Source of the DNA: Streptomyces sp. DG2A-72
Lineage (GTDB): Bacteria; Actinomycetota; Actinomycetes; Streptomycetales; Streptomycetaceae
NCBI RefSeq assembly: GCF_030499575.1
Contig: NZ_JASTLC010000001.1
Location: 4,674,001-4,738,000 of the forward strand
Reading direction: 5' to 3'
DNA: 64,000 nt
The notes below the pieces were generated by a model. That model had not been told where the DNA came from and did no database searches. It saw only the letters and a list, made by a program, of their open reading frames with translations. Made by a program: the position numbers and the translations under genes. Positions 51,669 through 62,949 of the stretch are shown piece after piece; the first letter of the stretch is position 1; each line of letters begins with the position of its first letter.

Positions 51669-52025
51669 ATGACGACCACCGAGGCCGGCGCGGGAGTGCC
51701 CTCCGAGGCCACCCCGGCCGTGGTCACCGACCACGACCGCGGGATCCACGGCTACCACAAGCAGAAGGACGAGCACCTCAAGCGCCTGCGCCGGATCGAG
51801 GGCCAGATCCGTGGCCTGCAGCGCATGGTCGACGAGGACGTCTACTGCATCGACATACTCACGCAGGTGTCCGCCTCCACCAAGGCCCTGCAGTCCTTCG
51901 CCCTGCAGCTCCTGGAGGAGCACCTGCGCCACTGCGTCGCCGACGCCGCCGTCAAGGGCGGCGAGGAGATCGACGCAAAGGTGGAGGAAGCAACGAAAGC
52001 GATCGGCCGCCTGCTACGTACGTGA
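51669..52025 (+). CDS. csoR: Copper-sensing repressor CsoR
   Basis: A 118-residue DUF156/CsoR regulator. The helical core KDEHLKRLRRIEGQIRGLQR matches Streptomyces CsoR, and the Cu(I) ligands are C60 (DVYC), H85 and C89 (EEHLRHC). The ATG follows GGAGG; an in-frame ATG six codons upstream lies inside the operator. Shorter at the N-terminus than the S. lividans protein I remember. It should repress itself and copper-efflux genes, which are not in the window. Confidence 0.94.
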   Translation: MTTTEAGAGVPSEATPAVVTDHDRGIHGYHKQKDEHLKRLRRIEGQIRGLQRMVDEDVYCIDILTQVSASTKALQSFALQLLEEHLRHCVADAAVKGGEEIDAKVEEATKAIGRLLRT

Positions 52026-52030
52026 TGTTC

Positions 52031-52100
52031 CTCGCGCTCCAAAGCGGGGAACTGCGCGACCAGCCACAGACAGCAACCGCCACCAAGCGGAGCGCTTACG
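52031..52100. repeat. Dispersed Streptomyces repeat, copy 1
   Basis: Core GGGGAACTGCGCGACCAGCC, preceded by an AGCGCYCC-type arm and followed by CGGAGCGCTTACG. It lies between convergent genes; its right end supplies the TAA stop of the 55-codon gene. Confidence 0.8.
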
Positions 52101-52263
52101 TACGATCACGTGTTTCGGCCACTTTCAGCACCTCGTCGATGCTCTCAAGGCTGAGCCGGTCCTCGGCGGCGGACGCCGCGATGATCAGGTCTCCGCACAG
52201 CTCGATCTCGGCGAGGGCCACGTGGTCCTGGACTGCCGTACCGCCGACCGGAGCCACGTGCAT
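52096..52263 (-). CDS. 55-residue conserved-looking small protein
   Basis: A 55-codon gene: ATG after AGAGGTG, peptide MHVAPVGGTAVQDHVALAEI followed by ELCGDLIIAASAAEDRLSLE and an amphipathic end (IDEVLKVAETRDRT). The composition and the helix-forming pattern are protein-like, and I believe similar small proteins are common in Streptomyces. Function unknown. Its stop codon lies in the dispersed repeat. Confidence 0.7.
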   Translation of the reverse strand: MHVAPVGGTAVQDHVALAEIELCGDLIIAASAAEDRLSLESIDEVLKVAETRDRT

Positions 52264-52398
52264 CACCTCTTCTCTGCCGTCACCGACTTCCTAGAGTAGG
52301 GAGCGGCCTACACAACGCGCATGGCACGGAAGGGCTAGTTCTTGACGCCCGTCATGCTTCCGCGCACCTTTCCGCACGGCTTCCCCGTAGGCCCCCGC

Positions 52399-53232
52399 TC
52401 ACTCCTCGGCGATCTTCCCGGCGTAGATGTCCCCGGCCGCCGGCAGTTCTACGTCGACGGGGGCCCCGAAGTCGTACAGCAGCGTCGTCGAGGCGACCGC
52501 GACGGTGTTCTGCTGCTGACCGTTGACGAAGCTGAACCGGTGCCGGATCTTGCGGATGCGCCCCTGTTCGTCGAGGTAGACATCGAACGGCACGGTGGCC
52601 CTGGCGAACCCTTTCGCCGCCGCGGTGAGCGCTTTCTGGTTTCCTTCCGAGGCCTCCCGCGCCGCCTGCGCGAGATCGGCGGTCCCCCGGTAGTGCCGTA
52701 CGGCGGTCCCCGCGACCTCGGTCTCCCCCACATACGTCGCCGTCCGCGTCCCACGCAGCAGCTCGGCGGCGGCGAACGGGTCCGTGACGCCGCCGGTGAC
52801 GAGGTTGCCGTCGGACAGCGTGGCGGTGTCCACGCGCACCCATTTGTCGGCGGGCACCCCGGCCCCCCGGTTCTTCATGTACAGCGCGCCGGGGGCGAGG
52901 AGCTCGGTGATCGACCGGTGTTCCCGGCTCCCCGCCGGATCCTGCGGAAGCAGCACCTTCAGCCGCCCGAGCTGCCGGGAGAAGTCGTATACCCCTTCTC
53001 CCCGGATGGTGACGCGGGTCCCGCCGGTGGCCATCTCCATGGACGTACGGGCCTGGGCACTGCGGGCGTCCACCAGCCGGTCGGCGGCCCGGTGCAGGGC
53101 CTCGACGGGGTCGGCGGCCGCACGCGCATCCTCCGCGGCGGCACCGCCGGAACACCCTGTGGCGCAGGCGCAGACCATGAGTCCCGCGACCCCCGCCGCT
53201 GTCCGCCACTGTCGCCGCTGCCGCTCCGCCAT
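52399..53232 (-). CDS. LprG/LppX-like lipoprotein
   Basis: A 277-residue lipoprotein. The hydrophobic signal ends CACATGCSGG with the lipidated Cys in a lipobox-like context. The mature protein follows the LppX/LprG pattern of alternating strands (TSMEMATGGTRVTIRGEGVY, then SITELLAPGALYMKNRG and VPFDVYLDEQGRIRKIRH). In mycobacteria the family carries lipids through the periplasm; in Streptomyces its role is less clear. The ATG is preferred; a GTG 11 codons upstream is possible. Confidence 0.85.
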   Translation of the reverse strand: MAERQRRQWRTAAGVAGLMVCACATGCSGGAAAEDARAAADPVEALHRAADRLVDARSAQARTSMEMATGGTRVTIRGEGVYDFSRQLGRLKVLLPQDPAGSREHRSITELLAPGALYMKNRGAGVPADKWVRVDTATLSDGNLVTGGVTDPFAAAELLRGTRTATYVGETEVAGTAVRHYRGTADLAQAAREASEGNQKALTAAAKGFARATVPFDVYLDEQGRIRKIRHRFSFVNGQQQNTVAVASTTLLYDFGAPVDVELPAAGDIYAGKIAEE

Positions 53233-53364
53233 CGCCTGCCTACCCCCAGCCGCTACGTCCGTCACGGGCCCCCTGTCGTTCCGGATAACGACGCGTCGGT
53301 GGCCTCGTCACGCTGGCCGAAGACGGACGGCGAGCAGAGAAACCGTTTACCCGCGCTGGGTACC

Positions 53365-53550
53365 GTGGAGGACGTGGCGCACCACGACGGCCTGCATTCC
53401 CGTCAGGCACACCCGGAACATCGGACAACAACAGTTGACCAAGGCAAGTTCTGCACAGCTCGTTGCAGCTGTGGCTGGCGCGGCCCGGCCCGCAGAGCCC
53501 GCAGCCAGGCCAGGACGGACGCGGAAGGGCACGCGAACGCACCTGGGTAG
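53365..53550 (+). CDS. 61-residue Cys-rich small protein
   Basis: A GTG-started frame giving MEDVAHHDGLHSRQAHPEHR and then GKFCTARCSCGWRGPARRAR with three Cys in C-x3-C-x-C-GW, followed by SQARTDAEGHANAPG. The CSCGWRG motif followed by an Arg-rich helix is one I associate with small Streptomyces proteins and could bind zinc. No ribosome binding site is obvious. The remaining bases between the lipoprotein and the oxidase gene hold only this frame and an inverted repeat. Confidence 0.6.
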   Translation: MEDVAHHDGLHSRQAHPEHRTTTVDQGKFCTARCSCGWRGPARRARSQARTDAEGHANAPG

Positions 53551-53600
53551 TAGCGCAACCGGGTAGTGACGCCATTCCGGCAAGTCGGGCTTACTCCGGC

Positions 53601-53644
53601 ATCCTGTCCTGTGACATGACCGCGTTCTTGTTACAGGACAGGAT
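53601..53644. promoter_or_regulatory. Perfect 12-bp inverted repeat ahead of the FAD oxidase gene
   Basis: ATCCTGTCCTGT and ACAGGACAGGAT with a 20-base spacer; centres of the arms are 32 bases apart, three helical turns. It ends 60 bases before the oxidase start. It could be a double operator or, less likely, a hairpin. Confidence 0.65.
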
Positions 53645-53704
53645 CTGTGGAACCCGTGACTCCGGGGTCCCGTCTCGCTCCACGGAAGCCGACGGGAGGC
53701 GCAC

Positions 53705-55255
53705 ATGGAACGGCGTACGTTCATCGGAGGCGGCGCTGCCGCGCTCGCAGGGTTGACGACAGGTGCGTGCAGCGGTGGGGGCACATCGGGCGCGGCCCGC
53801 ACCACCACCACGAGCATGTCCACCTCCACCGGCGCCATGCCCGCCGCCGCCAAGAACTGGTCCGGTCTGGCCGAGGGCCTGGACGGCACCCTGGTCCGCC
53901 CCGGCGAGCAGCAGTGGAAGGCGGCCCACCAGCTCTACAACACCCGCTTCGACAGCTTGAAGCCGGTCGCGGTGGCGTACGTGGCGCACGCGGACGACGT
54001 CCGTACGGCCCTCGCCTACGCCCAGGCCCACGACCTCCGGGTGGCGATCCGCAACGGCGGCCACTCGTACGCGGGCTGGTCGTCCGGCGACGGCCGGCTG
54101 ATCGTCGACGTGTCGAAGCTCAGCTCGGTCCGCGCGAGCGGCGGTTCGGCCGTGGTCGGCGCCGGCGCCAAGCTGATCGACGTCTACCGCTCCCTCACGG
54201 CCAAGGGCGTGACGATCCCCGGGGGCTCGTGCCCGACGGTGGGAGTCTCGGGCCTCACCCTGGGCGGCGGCCATGGCGTGGTCTCCCGGGCGTACGGCCT
54301 GACCTGCGACAGCCTCACCCAGGCGACGCTGATCACGGCGGACGGCAAGCAGCTGACGGCCAACGCCTCCGAGAACAAGGACCTGTTCTGGGCGCTGCGC
54401 GGCGCGGGCAACGGCAACTTCGGTGTCGTGACGGAGCTGCGGTTCAAGACCCACCCGGCCCCGCAGGCGGTGTCGGCGCATCTGAGCTGGCCGTGGTCGA
54501 AGGCGGCGGCGGTGGTACGGGCCTGGCAGGAGTGGGGTCCGAGCCGGCCCGACGAGATCTGGTCCTCCCTGCACCTGGCCAACGCGGCGGGCGGCACACC
54601 GACCATCTCCGTCTCGGCGTTCTCCCTCGGTACGTACGGCGAACTGCAGAACGCGGTGGACCGACTGGCCGACCGAATAGGCTCCCCGGCCACCAGCGTC
54701 TCCCTCAAGCGCCGCTCCTACGAGGCCTCGATGGAGCTCTACGCAGGCTGCTCGTCCTTCGCGTCGGACGCCCAGTGCCACCTCCCCGGCTCCACCCCCG
54801 GCCGTTCCTCCGAAGGCGCCCTGAACCGCGAGACATACGCGGCGAAGTCAGACTTCTTCGACGCCTCACTCTCCACGGACGGCATCCAGCAGCTCCTGTC
54901 CCAGCTGACCTCGGTCCGAGGAGGCGCCGGCAGCATCCAGCTGACGGCCCTCGGCGGCGCCGTCAACCGCGTCTCCCCCACCGCCACAGCCTTCGTCCAC
55001 CGCCGCTCCCGCATGCTGGCCCAGTACGTCGCCTCCTGGCGAGCAGGAACCTCCGGCACGGCATCCCAGACCTGGCTCACCTCGGCCCACACCGCAATGC
55101 AGCCGTACGCCTCCGGCGCGGCCTACCAGAACTACACGGACGCAAGCCTGAGGAACTGGCGCAAGGCGTACTACGGGGATGCGGCGCCCCGCCTCCAGCA
55201 GCTGAAGAAGCAGTACGACCCGAAGAGGTTCTTCACGTACCCACAGGCGCTGTAG
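53705..55255 (+). CDS. Exported FAD-linked oxidase (BBE family)
   Basis: A 516-residue oxidoreductase of the berberine-bridge-enzyme-like family. The N-terminus is a twin-arginine signal (MERRTFIGGGAAALAGLTTG) ending at a possible lipobox Cys. Two covalent FAD anchors are in place: His120 (RNGGHSYAGW) and Cys176 (GGSCPTVGVSGLTLGGGHG). The C-terminus has the BBE segment (YQNYTDASLRNWRKAYYG and LKKQYDPKRFFTYPQAL). Members oxidise sugars, alcohols or alkaloid-like compounds; substrate unknown. The ATG follows GGGAGG. Confidence 0.92.
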   Translation: MERRTFIGGGAAALAGLTTGACSGGGTSGAARTTTTSMSTSTGAMPAAAKNWSGLAEGLDGTLVRPGEQQWKAAHQLYNTRFDSLKPVAVAYVAHADDVRTALAYAQAHDLRVAIRNGGHSYAGWSSGDGRLIVDVSKLSSVRASGGSAVVGAGAKLIDVYRSLTAKGVTIPGGSCPTVGVSGLTLGGGHGVVSRAYGLTCDSLTQATLITADGKQLTANASENKDLFWALRGAGNGNFGVVTELRFKTHPAPQAVSAHLSWPWSKAAAVVRAWQEWGPSRPDEIWSSLHLANAAGGTPTISVSAFSLGTYGELQNAVDRLADRIGSPATSVSLKRRSYEASMELYAGCSSFASDAQCHLPGSTPGRSSEGALNRETYAAKSDFFDASLSTDGIQQLLSQLTSVRGGAGSIQLTALGGAVNRVSPTATAFVHRRSRMLAQYVASWRAGTSGTASQTWLTSAHTAMQPYASGAAYQNYTDASLRNWRKAYYGDAAPRLQQLKKQYDPKRFFTYPQAL

Positions 55256-55270
55256 ATCGCAGGGCTGGTG

Positions 55271-55362
55271 AGCGCCCCAAAGGGGCGCGGGGAACTGCGC
55301 GACCAGCCACGACGCACCCGCAGACGGCGACGCACCGGCCTACCGGCGGAGCGCTTACGCGG
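55271..55362. repeat. Dispersed Streptomyces repeat, copy 2
   Basis: AGCGCCCCAAAGGGGCGC hairpin, then GGGGAACTGCGCGACCAGCC and, 60 bases on, GGAGCGCTTACG. It lies between two convergent genes and contributes the stop codon of the PAP2 gene. It probably acts as a bidirectional terminator. Confidence 0.85.
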
Positions 55363-56062
55363 CGAGGTCCCGCTCAGCAGCGTCCGCCGACTCAGCCCGC
55401 GCCCCCGGAATCACAGCTTGCTCAGTCCCCCCGGCTCTCCCTCGCCCCCGGATCAGCCACGCCCCCCGACCGGACCCCTCAGCCGCCTTCATCACCGGCG
55501 TCAGCAAAGCCGTCGCAAGCGGCGACAGCAGCAACACCACAGCCGTACCGAGCGCAAATCCACCCACCACGTCCGTCGGATAGTGCACACCCATAAGAAC
55601 CCGGCAAAACCCCTCGGCGAAGGCCAGCAAGATCCCCGCAACACCGAATTTCCTGTTCGCGACGAACAGCCCGACCCCCATGGCCATGGCAATCGTCGCG
55701 TGATCGCTCACAAAGGAGAAATCGGTCTTCCCGCCCACCAGAACGTCCAGCCCCTGATGGTCGAGAAAGGGCCGGCGCCGCTCCACAAATCCCCGTATCG
55801 GCACATTCACGAGCACCGCGATCCCGGCGGCGAGCGGCGCCCACACCAACGCGGCGACAGAAGACGCCACGTCCTCCCCACCCCGCCGCCGCACGGCCCA
55901 CCAGCACCAGAGCACCAGCAGCACCATCGCGATCAGCAGCCCGAACTCACCGAGGAATTCCACACCCCGGTCGAACCACCGGGGCGCGCCCTTGGCCAGG
56001 CCATTGATGTCGTAAAGCAGGTCGACGTCGGGGTTCGACCCGGATTCGGCGAGTCCAGCCAT
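55355..56062 (-). CDS. PAP2-family membrane phosphatase
   Basis: A 235-residue phosphatidic-acid-phosphatase-type protein with about five helices. The catalytic motifs are present in variant form: R90-x6-R97-P98 (Lys replaced by Arg), SDH (119-121) in place of PSGH, and R154-x5-H160-x3-D164 (CRVLMGVHYPTD). It likely hydrolyses lipid phosphate or undecaprenyl pyrophosphate outside the membrane. The frame is open 48 codons upstream; the ATG used here begins the protein-like part. Confidence 0.88.
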   Translation of the reverse strand: MAGLAESGSNPDVDLLYDINGLAKGAPRWFDRGVEFLGEFGLLIAMVLLVLWCWWAVRRRGGEDVASSVAALVWAPLAAGIAVLVNVPIRGFVERRRPFLDHQGLDVLVGGKTDFSFVSDHATIAMAMGVGLFVANRKFGVAGILLAFAEGFCRVLMGVHYPTDVVGGFALGTAVVLLLSPLATALLTPVMKAAEGSGRGAWLIRGRGRAGGTEQAVIPGARAESADAAERDLAA

Positions 56063-56342
56063 GGTGCACGGCCCCTTCGTCGTCTCTCCCCGGCGTACCT
56101 GCGCGCACGCCGAACTGCCACCCCCGTGGATGTAGATCCGCTTCCGCCAGACGTCCGCTCGGCTACGCCACCAGGAACGCACGGCTCCTGTTAATACGTT
56201 CCACACTCCACCGAATGATCACGCAGACGTTATCGAAGAGAGACTCATCACCGCAGCTCAGGGGGGTGGTTGACGCTCAGTTCAGGGATCGGTTCAGGCC
56301 AAGTCGGCCAGGGTTTCCCATTCCGCACCGGCCGCTCGCCGG

Positions 56343-58700
<2,358 letters not shown>

Positions 58701-58729
58701 CGTGTCTCCAAATCAAGGGACGGTACAAC

Positions 58730-58822
58730 AGCGCCCCGATAGGGGCGCGGGGAACTGCGCGACCAGCCACAACGGCCCCGCAGACAAGCAACGACCAATC
58801 GCGGCACTCACCGTGGAGCGCT
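58730..58822. repeat. Dispersed Streptomyces repeat, copy 3
   Basis: AGCGCCCCGATAGGGGCGC hairpin followed by GGGGAACTGCGCGACCAGCC and a GGAGCGCTC end. It lies in the gap upstream of the UvrA-like gene. Confidence 0.85.
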
Positions 58823-58826
58823 CAAC

Positions 58827-59240
58827 TCACTTCACTTCCTGGATGCGGACCATGTTCCCCGCGGGATCGCGAAACGCACAGTCCCGAACCCCGTACGGCT
58901 GCTCGGCAGGTTCCTGAACAACCTCCGCCGCATCACTGCCCTGCACCTTCTCGAACGTCCCGTTGAGATCCCGCGTGGCCAGCAGAATCCAGCCGTACGT
59001 CCCCTTGGCCATCATCTCGGCGATGACGCGCCGCTCATCATCGGTGATCCCAGGGTCGGCGGCCGGCGGCGCCAGCAGGATGGACGTATCCGGCTGCCCG
59101 ACGGGCCCCACCGTGATCCACCGCATCGTGCCCTGTCCGACGTCACTGCGGACCTCGAAGCCGAGGGCGTCCCGGTAGAAGGCCAGCGCGGCCTCCGGGT
59201 CGTCCTGCGGAAGGAAGCTTGTGTGAATGGTGATGTCCAT
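58827..59240 (-). CDS. VOC-superfamily (glyoxalase-like) protein
   Basis: A 137-residue single-domain VOC protein: ITIHTSFLPQDDPEAALAFY, DALGFEVRSDVG, and the closing GVRDCAFRDPAGNMVRIQE with the metal-site Glu. Family members are dioxygenases, isomerases or antibiotic-binding proteins. It follows an AraC-type regulator gene by some ten bases, so the two form an operon. A GTG three codons upstream is an alternative start. Confidence 0.87.
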   Translation of the reverse strand: MDITIHTSFLPQDDPEAALAFYRDALGFEVRSDVGQGTMRWITVGPVGQPDTSILLAPPAADPGITDDERRVIAEMMAKGTYGWILLATRDLNGTFEKVQGSDAAEVVQEPAEQPYGVRDCAFRDPAGNMVRIQEVK

Positions 59241-59250
59241 GGACGTCACG

Positions 59251-59697
<447 letters not shown>

Positions 59698-59716
59698 ATC
59701 CGAGAGCCTACGACGC

Positions 59717-60724
59717 TCATCCCTGCCCCGTCAGCGCCAGCGCCTTCCCACCGTCCTCGGTGACCCGCGTCGCCCCGAAGTAGTCCGGGGTGTCGATCGG
59801 GTCGAACCGGATCACGGCCCCCGGCCGGGGCGCGTCGATCATGTACCCGCCGCCGACATAGATCCCGACGTGCCGGATGGCCCGGGAATTGGTGAGGTCG
59901 TCCGAGAAGAACACCAGGTCCCCGGGCAGCAGCTCCGCCCGCGAGGGATGCGGCCCGGCGTTGTACTGATCGTTGGCGACCCGGGGCAGCGTGATCCCGA
60001 CGCTCTCGTACGCCGCCTTGGTCAGCCCGGAGCAGTCGAACCGCCCTCCCTGGTCGGCGGTCCCGTTGCCGCCCCACAGATAGAGCGTGCCGAGCTTCTT
60101 CTGGGCGTAGTCGATGGCGCCGGCGGCCTGCTTGGAGGGGTCCACCCGGGAGACGGGCGCCGCGAAGCTGTCCTCGAGGGTCGTGATGGTCTTCACGTAG
60201 TTCTGGGTCTCCGAGTACGGCGGCACGCCCCCGTACTTGATGACCGCGTACGCCCCCGCGTTGTAGGCGGCGAGCATGTTCTTCGTCGCGTCGCCCGGCA
60301 CGTCCTTCACATACGACGCGAGCTTGCAGTCGTACGAAGCGGCCGACGGGATCGCGTCGTTCGGATCCCACACATCCCGGTCCCCGTCCCCGTCCCCGTC
60401 GACGCCGTGCGTGGCCCAGGTCCCCGGGATGAACTGCGCTATCCCCTGCGCCGCCGCCGCGCTCTGCGCGCTCGGATTGAACCCGCTCTCCTGATACAGC
60501 TGGGCGGCGAGCAGCGCGGGATTGATCGCGGGGCACATGTTGCCGTACTTCTGCACGAGCGGCTGATAGGCGGCGGGCACGGCCCCCTTGGCGAGCGTCT
60601 TCGCGCCTCCGCCGACGCCATTGGCGAGGTTCCCGGCGACGATGTAGACACCCACGACGAGCAGCATCACGAAGCTGAGCCCCGCCGCGAGCGCGGCACC
60701 CGCCACGATCCATGCCTTACGCAC
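59717..60724 (-). CDS. Bifunctional peptidoglycan hydrolase (SLT-like plus NlpC/P60)
   Basis: A 335-residue cell-wall enzyme. An N-terminal membrane helix (WIVAGAALAAGLSFVMLLVV) is followed by a lytic-transglycosylase-like domain (AAQLYQESGFNPSAQSAAAA with catalytic Glu, then GIAQFIPGTW) and an NlpC/P60 endopeptidase (GRFDCSGLTKAAYE with nucleophile Cys, RHVGIYVGGGYMIDA with His). It cuts both glycan strands and stem peptides. A GTG seven codons earlier is also possible. Similar two-domain enzymes occur in conjugation systems, but no such genes adjoin. Confidence 0.9.
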   Translation of the reverse strand: MRKAWIVAGAALAAGLSFVMLLVVGVYIVAGNLANGVGGGAKTLAKGAVPAAYQPLVQKYGNMCPAINPALLAAQLYQESGFNPSAQSAAAAQGIAQFIPGTWATHGVDGDGDGDRDVWDPNDAIPSAASYDCKLASYVKDVPGDATKNMLAAYNAGAYAVIKYGGVPPYSETQNYVKTITTLEDSFAAPVSRVDPSKQAAGAIDYAQKKLGTLYLWGGNGTADQGGRFDCSGLTKAAYESVGITLPRVANDQYNAGPHPSRAELLPGDLVFFSDDLTNSRAIRHVGIYVGGGYMIDAPRPGAVIRFDPIDTPDYFGATRVTEDGGKALALTGQG

Positions 60725-60766
60725 CGTCAACCGCCCCTCGCCCACCGGGTGTCCGCCCGCGCCAGT

Positions 60767-61528
60767 CTAGGAGCTTCCCATCTGGGACGGGCCGCAACCG
60801 GCAGCCTTGCGATACAGCGCCGCCGCCTCCGCGCGGAAGACCACGCTGTACGACACATCAACCGTTGCCCCGCCCCCCTCGTGCCCACCGAGGACCCCCA
60901 CGACCTGCCCGTCCCCGTTCACCCACGGACTCCCACTCGTCCCCCCACTGAAGCCGGGGCATGCGATGCGTTGTTGCGTACGGCTGTGAGGGCGCGGCTT
61001 GTTGGTACAACTGATCGGCACTGCACGGGAGTTGGGATACCCGGTGAGTGTCACGGCGGTGGCCCCGGTGGCCGTACCGGCCATGAACCGGTTTCCACCG
61101 ACGGCATCCTCGACGGCCTCCCCGTCCCGACGCTCCACCACCGCGAACGCCACATCACTGTCCTCGTCCCGCCCGTCGGCCCACCCCCGGGACACGAACC
61201 AGCGCCCGACCTTCCACACGCCGTACGGAGTACGCCCGTTCCGGTAGCCCGGCGCGAACCCGACGTCCACGGCGCTCCCCCGCATGCAGTGCGCCGCGGT
61301 GGCGACGAGATCGCGGCGCGGGCTGTGCACGACGGACGCGGTACAGAAACGCCGACCGCCCACGATCAGCGCGCCGACCCGCACGACGGGCGCGGTGGGC
61401 GCGGCGACGACGGTGACACCGAAGGGACCCGAGCCGTCACTCGCGGCCGCCGTGGAGGCGGAAGCGAGGGCGAGCAGAGCGACGACGACAGGGAGAGCGG
61501 AACGGGGAGTGCGCTTCATCGAGGACAT
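60767..61528 (-). CDS. Secreted trypsin-like serine protease
   Basis: A 253-residue chymotrypsin-fold protease. The signal peptide (ALPVVVALLALASASTAAAS) precedes the triad: His in LVATAAHCM, Asp in DSDVAFAVVE, Ser in GFSGGTSGSPW. The sequence after the active Ser (VNGDGQVVGVLGGHEGG) is typical. A second ATG three codons later is possible. A Streptomyces exoprotease of unknown target. Confidence 0.9.
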   Translation of the reverse strand: MSSMKRTPRSALPVVVALLALASASTAAASDGSGPFGVTVVAAPTAPVVRVGALIVGGRRFCTASVVHSPRRDLVATAAHCMRGSAVDVGFAPGYRNGRTPYGVWKVGRWFVSRGWADGRDEDSDVAFAVVERRDGEAVEDAVGGNRFMAGTATGATAVTLTGYPNSRAVPISCTNKPRPHSRTQQRIACPGFSGGTSGSPWVNGDGQVVGVLGGHEGGGATVDVSYSVVFRAEAAALYRKAAGCGPSQMGSS

Positions 61529-61564
61529 CGAGGGCCACTGTGTCCGACCAAGGTGAGAAAAACG

Positions 61565-62197
61565 TCAGACGCCGCCCTCGCGACCCTCGTCCCCTCTGCT
61601 CCGGCGCGGTGAAGTGCCGTACAGCGGGAAGCCGTCGGTGGAGACCTCGATACCGAGCGGCTCGGGCAGCCGCACGGAATCTCCGAACTTGCCGGGCAAT
61701 ATGTCGCGATAGGCGCCGTTGTCCGGACGGGTGTGCAGGGCCCAGGTGCCGTTGCGGGGGTCGATGACGAGGAGGACGGGGACCCCGGCGACGGCGTACC
61801 AGTCGGCCTTGTCGCGGATCTCGCGGGACTTCTCGGAGGGGGAGATGACCTCTACGGCAAGCGCCGCATCCTCTGGGGCCGCTAGCCAGTCATCCTCCTC
61901 CACCCACTCGATGGGCAGGATGATCAGGTCCGGCGTTACGTAGTCGTCGGGGTCTTCCGGCAAGGCGATCGAGGACATCTCGAAGGCTCCCAGCCCTTCG
62001 GGAAGAGCGCCGTCGAGCTGCCGACGAATCCAATGCACCACGCCCGCGTGTTTGCCACGCGGGGTCGGAGACATCACGAGTTTTCCTCCCACGATCTGCA
62101 CCCGCAGACCCGTCGCGTCCTCAATCTTCTCGGCGATCTCGCGCAAGTTCCCCGGACGGGGTCGCGGATACATCCAGGCGCCTGGTGACACGGACAT
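61565..62197 (-). CDS. Uma2-family (DUF820) putative nuclease
   Basis: A 210-residue protein with the PD-(D/E)xK-like Uma2 fold: DDYVTPDLIILP supplies the Asp, LAVEVISPSEKSREIRDK the E-x-V/I-S and Lys positions, and VPVLLVIDP the following strand. Uma2 proteins are widely amplified in Streptomyces and cyanobacteria; their target is unknown. The ATG at MSVSPGAW is preferred to the longer frame. Confidence 0.88.
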   Translation of the reverse strand: MSVSPGAWMYPRPRPGNLREIAEKIEDATGLRVQIVGGKLVMSPTPRGKHAGVVHWIRRQLDGALPEGLGAFEMSSIALPEDPDDYVTPDLIILPIEWVEEDDWLAAPEDAALAVEVISPSEKSREIRDKADWYAVAGVPVLLVIDPRNGTWALHTRPDNGAYRDILPGKFGDSVRLPEPLGIEVSTDGFPLYGTSPRRSRGDEGREGGV

Positions 62198-62368
62198 GGC
62201 TCGCTGCCTCCGTCCTTCCACCTCTGCGGCATCCACGGCTGCACGAGCGGGTTCACTGGGAGGTCCGACATCCCGCTCGACGTCACATTCACCGTACTGT
62301 GCGGGCTTCCTGCGCCGCTGCTCAACCTTGGCCACGCCACCCCTCCTCCACGCTCCGAGCACGTCCCA

Positions 62369-62812
62369 CTACGTTAGGTCACGCCACTGACACTCGGCCC
62401 ACAGCAGCTTCCCGCCCTTCGACGCGCCGAGCTCCCGCAACACGGAGGCCCCGACGGAGTCGGCACACGCGCGTACGAGGTGCAGGCCGCGTCCGGATTC
62501 GGCATCGTCCGGCGGTACGACGACGGTGGCGCCGTCGGTCGTGAAGCCGGGCGGGACACGGGGGTCGGTGTCCCATACGGCGACCCGGAGGCGGTCGGAT
62601 TCCATCGGGCGGACGCGGAGGGCGTAGGGGCCGGTGGTGTGGAGGTGGGCGTTGGTGAGGAGTTCGGAGGCCATGAGTTCGGCGGTGGGGATGACATGGG
62701 TGAGCCCGTGGGCGGCGAGGACGGTACGGAGGGTGACGCGGGCGATACGCGGGGCGCGGGGATCGTGCGGGAGGTGGAGGGTGTAGGACCAGGGCGGGGA
62801 TACGGTGGACAT
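62369..62812 (-). CDS. RsbW-like ATP-binding regulator
   Basis: A 147-residue HATPase_c protein: N box ELMASELLTNAHLHT, a WDTDPRVPP motif in the G1 position and SGRGLHLVRAC in G2. Such proteins are stand-alone anti-sigma-like or partner-switching kinases that accumulate in Streptomyces, usually beside XRE-DUF397 gene pairs as here. The ATG follows GGAGACTT. It is divergent from the XRE gene. Confidence 0.9.
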   Translation of the reverse strand: MSTVSPPWSYTLHLPHDPRAPRIARVTLRTVLAAHGLTHVIPTAELMASELLTNAHLHTTGPYALRVRPMESDRLRVAVWDTDPRVPPGFTTDGATVVVPPDDAESGRGLHLVRACADSVGASVLRELGASKGGKLLWAECQWRDLT

Positions 62813-62949
62813 GGAAGTCTCCGATCACTGAGGGGAGTTGGGGCCTCACTACGAAGGTAGCGGGCTCCGGATATATTCTTCTCCCAAACCCGGGGATACT
62901 AAAAGCATTCACCCGTGTAGGTGACGGCAGCGTGCAGGGAGAGACGGGG

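Noticed and set aside
59717..60724. Conjugative-element lysozyme (SLT plus NlpC/P60 as in Tn916-type elements)
   Set aside because: The domain pair fits, but no conjugation, integrase or att features occur nearby, so it is kept as a chromosomal cell-wall hydrolase.
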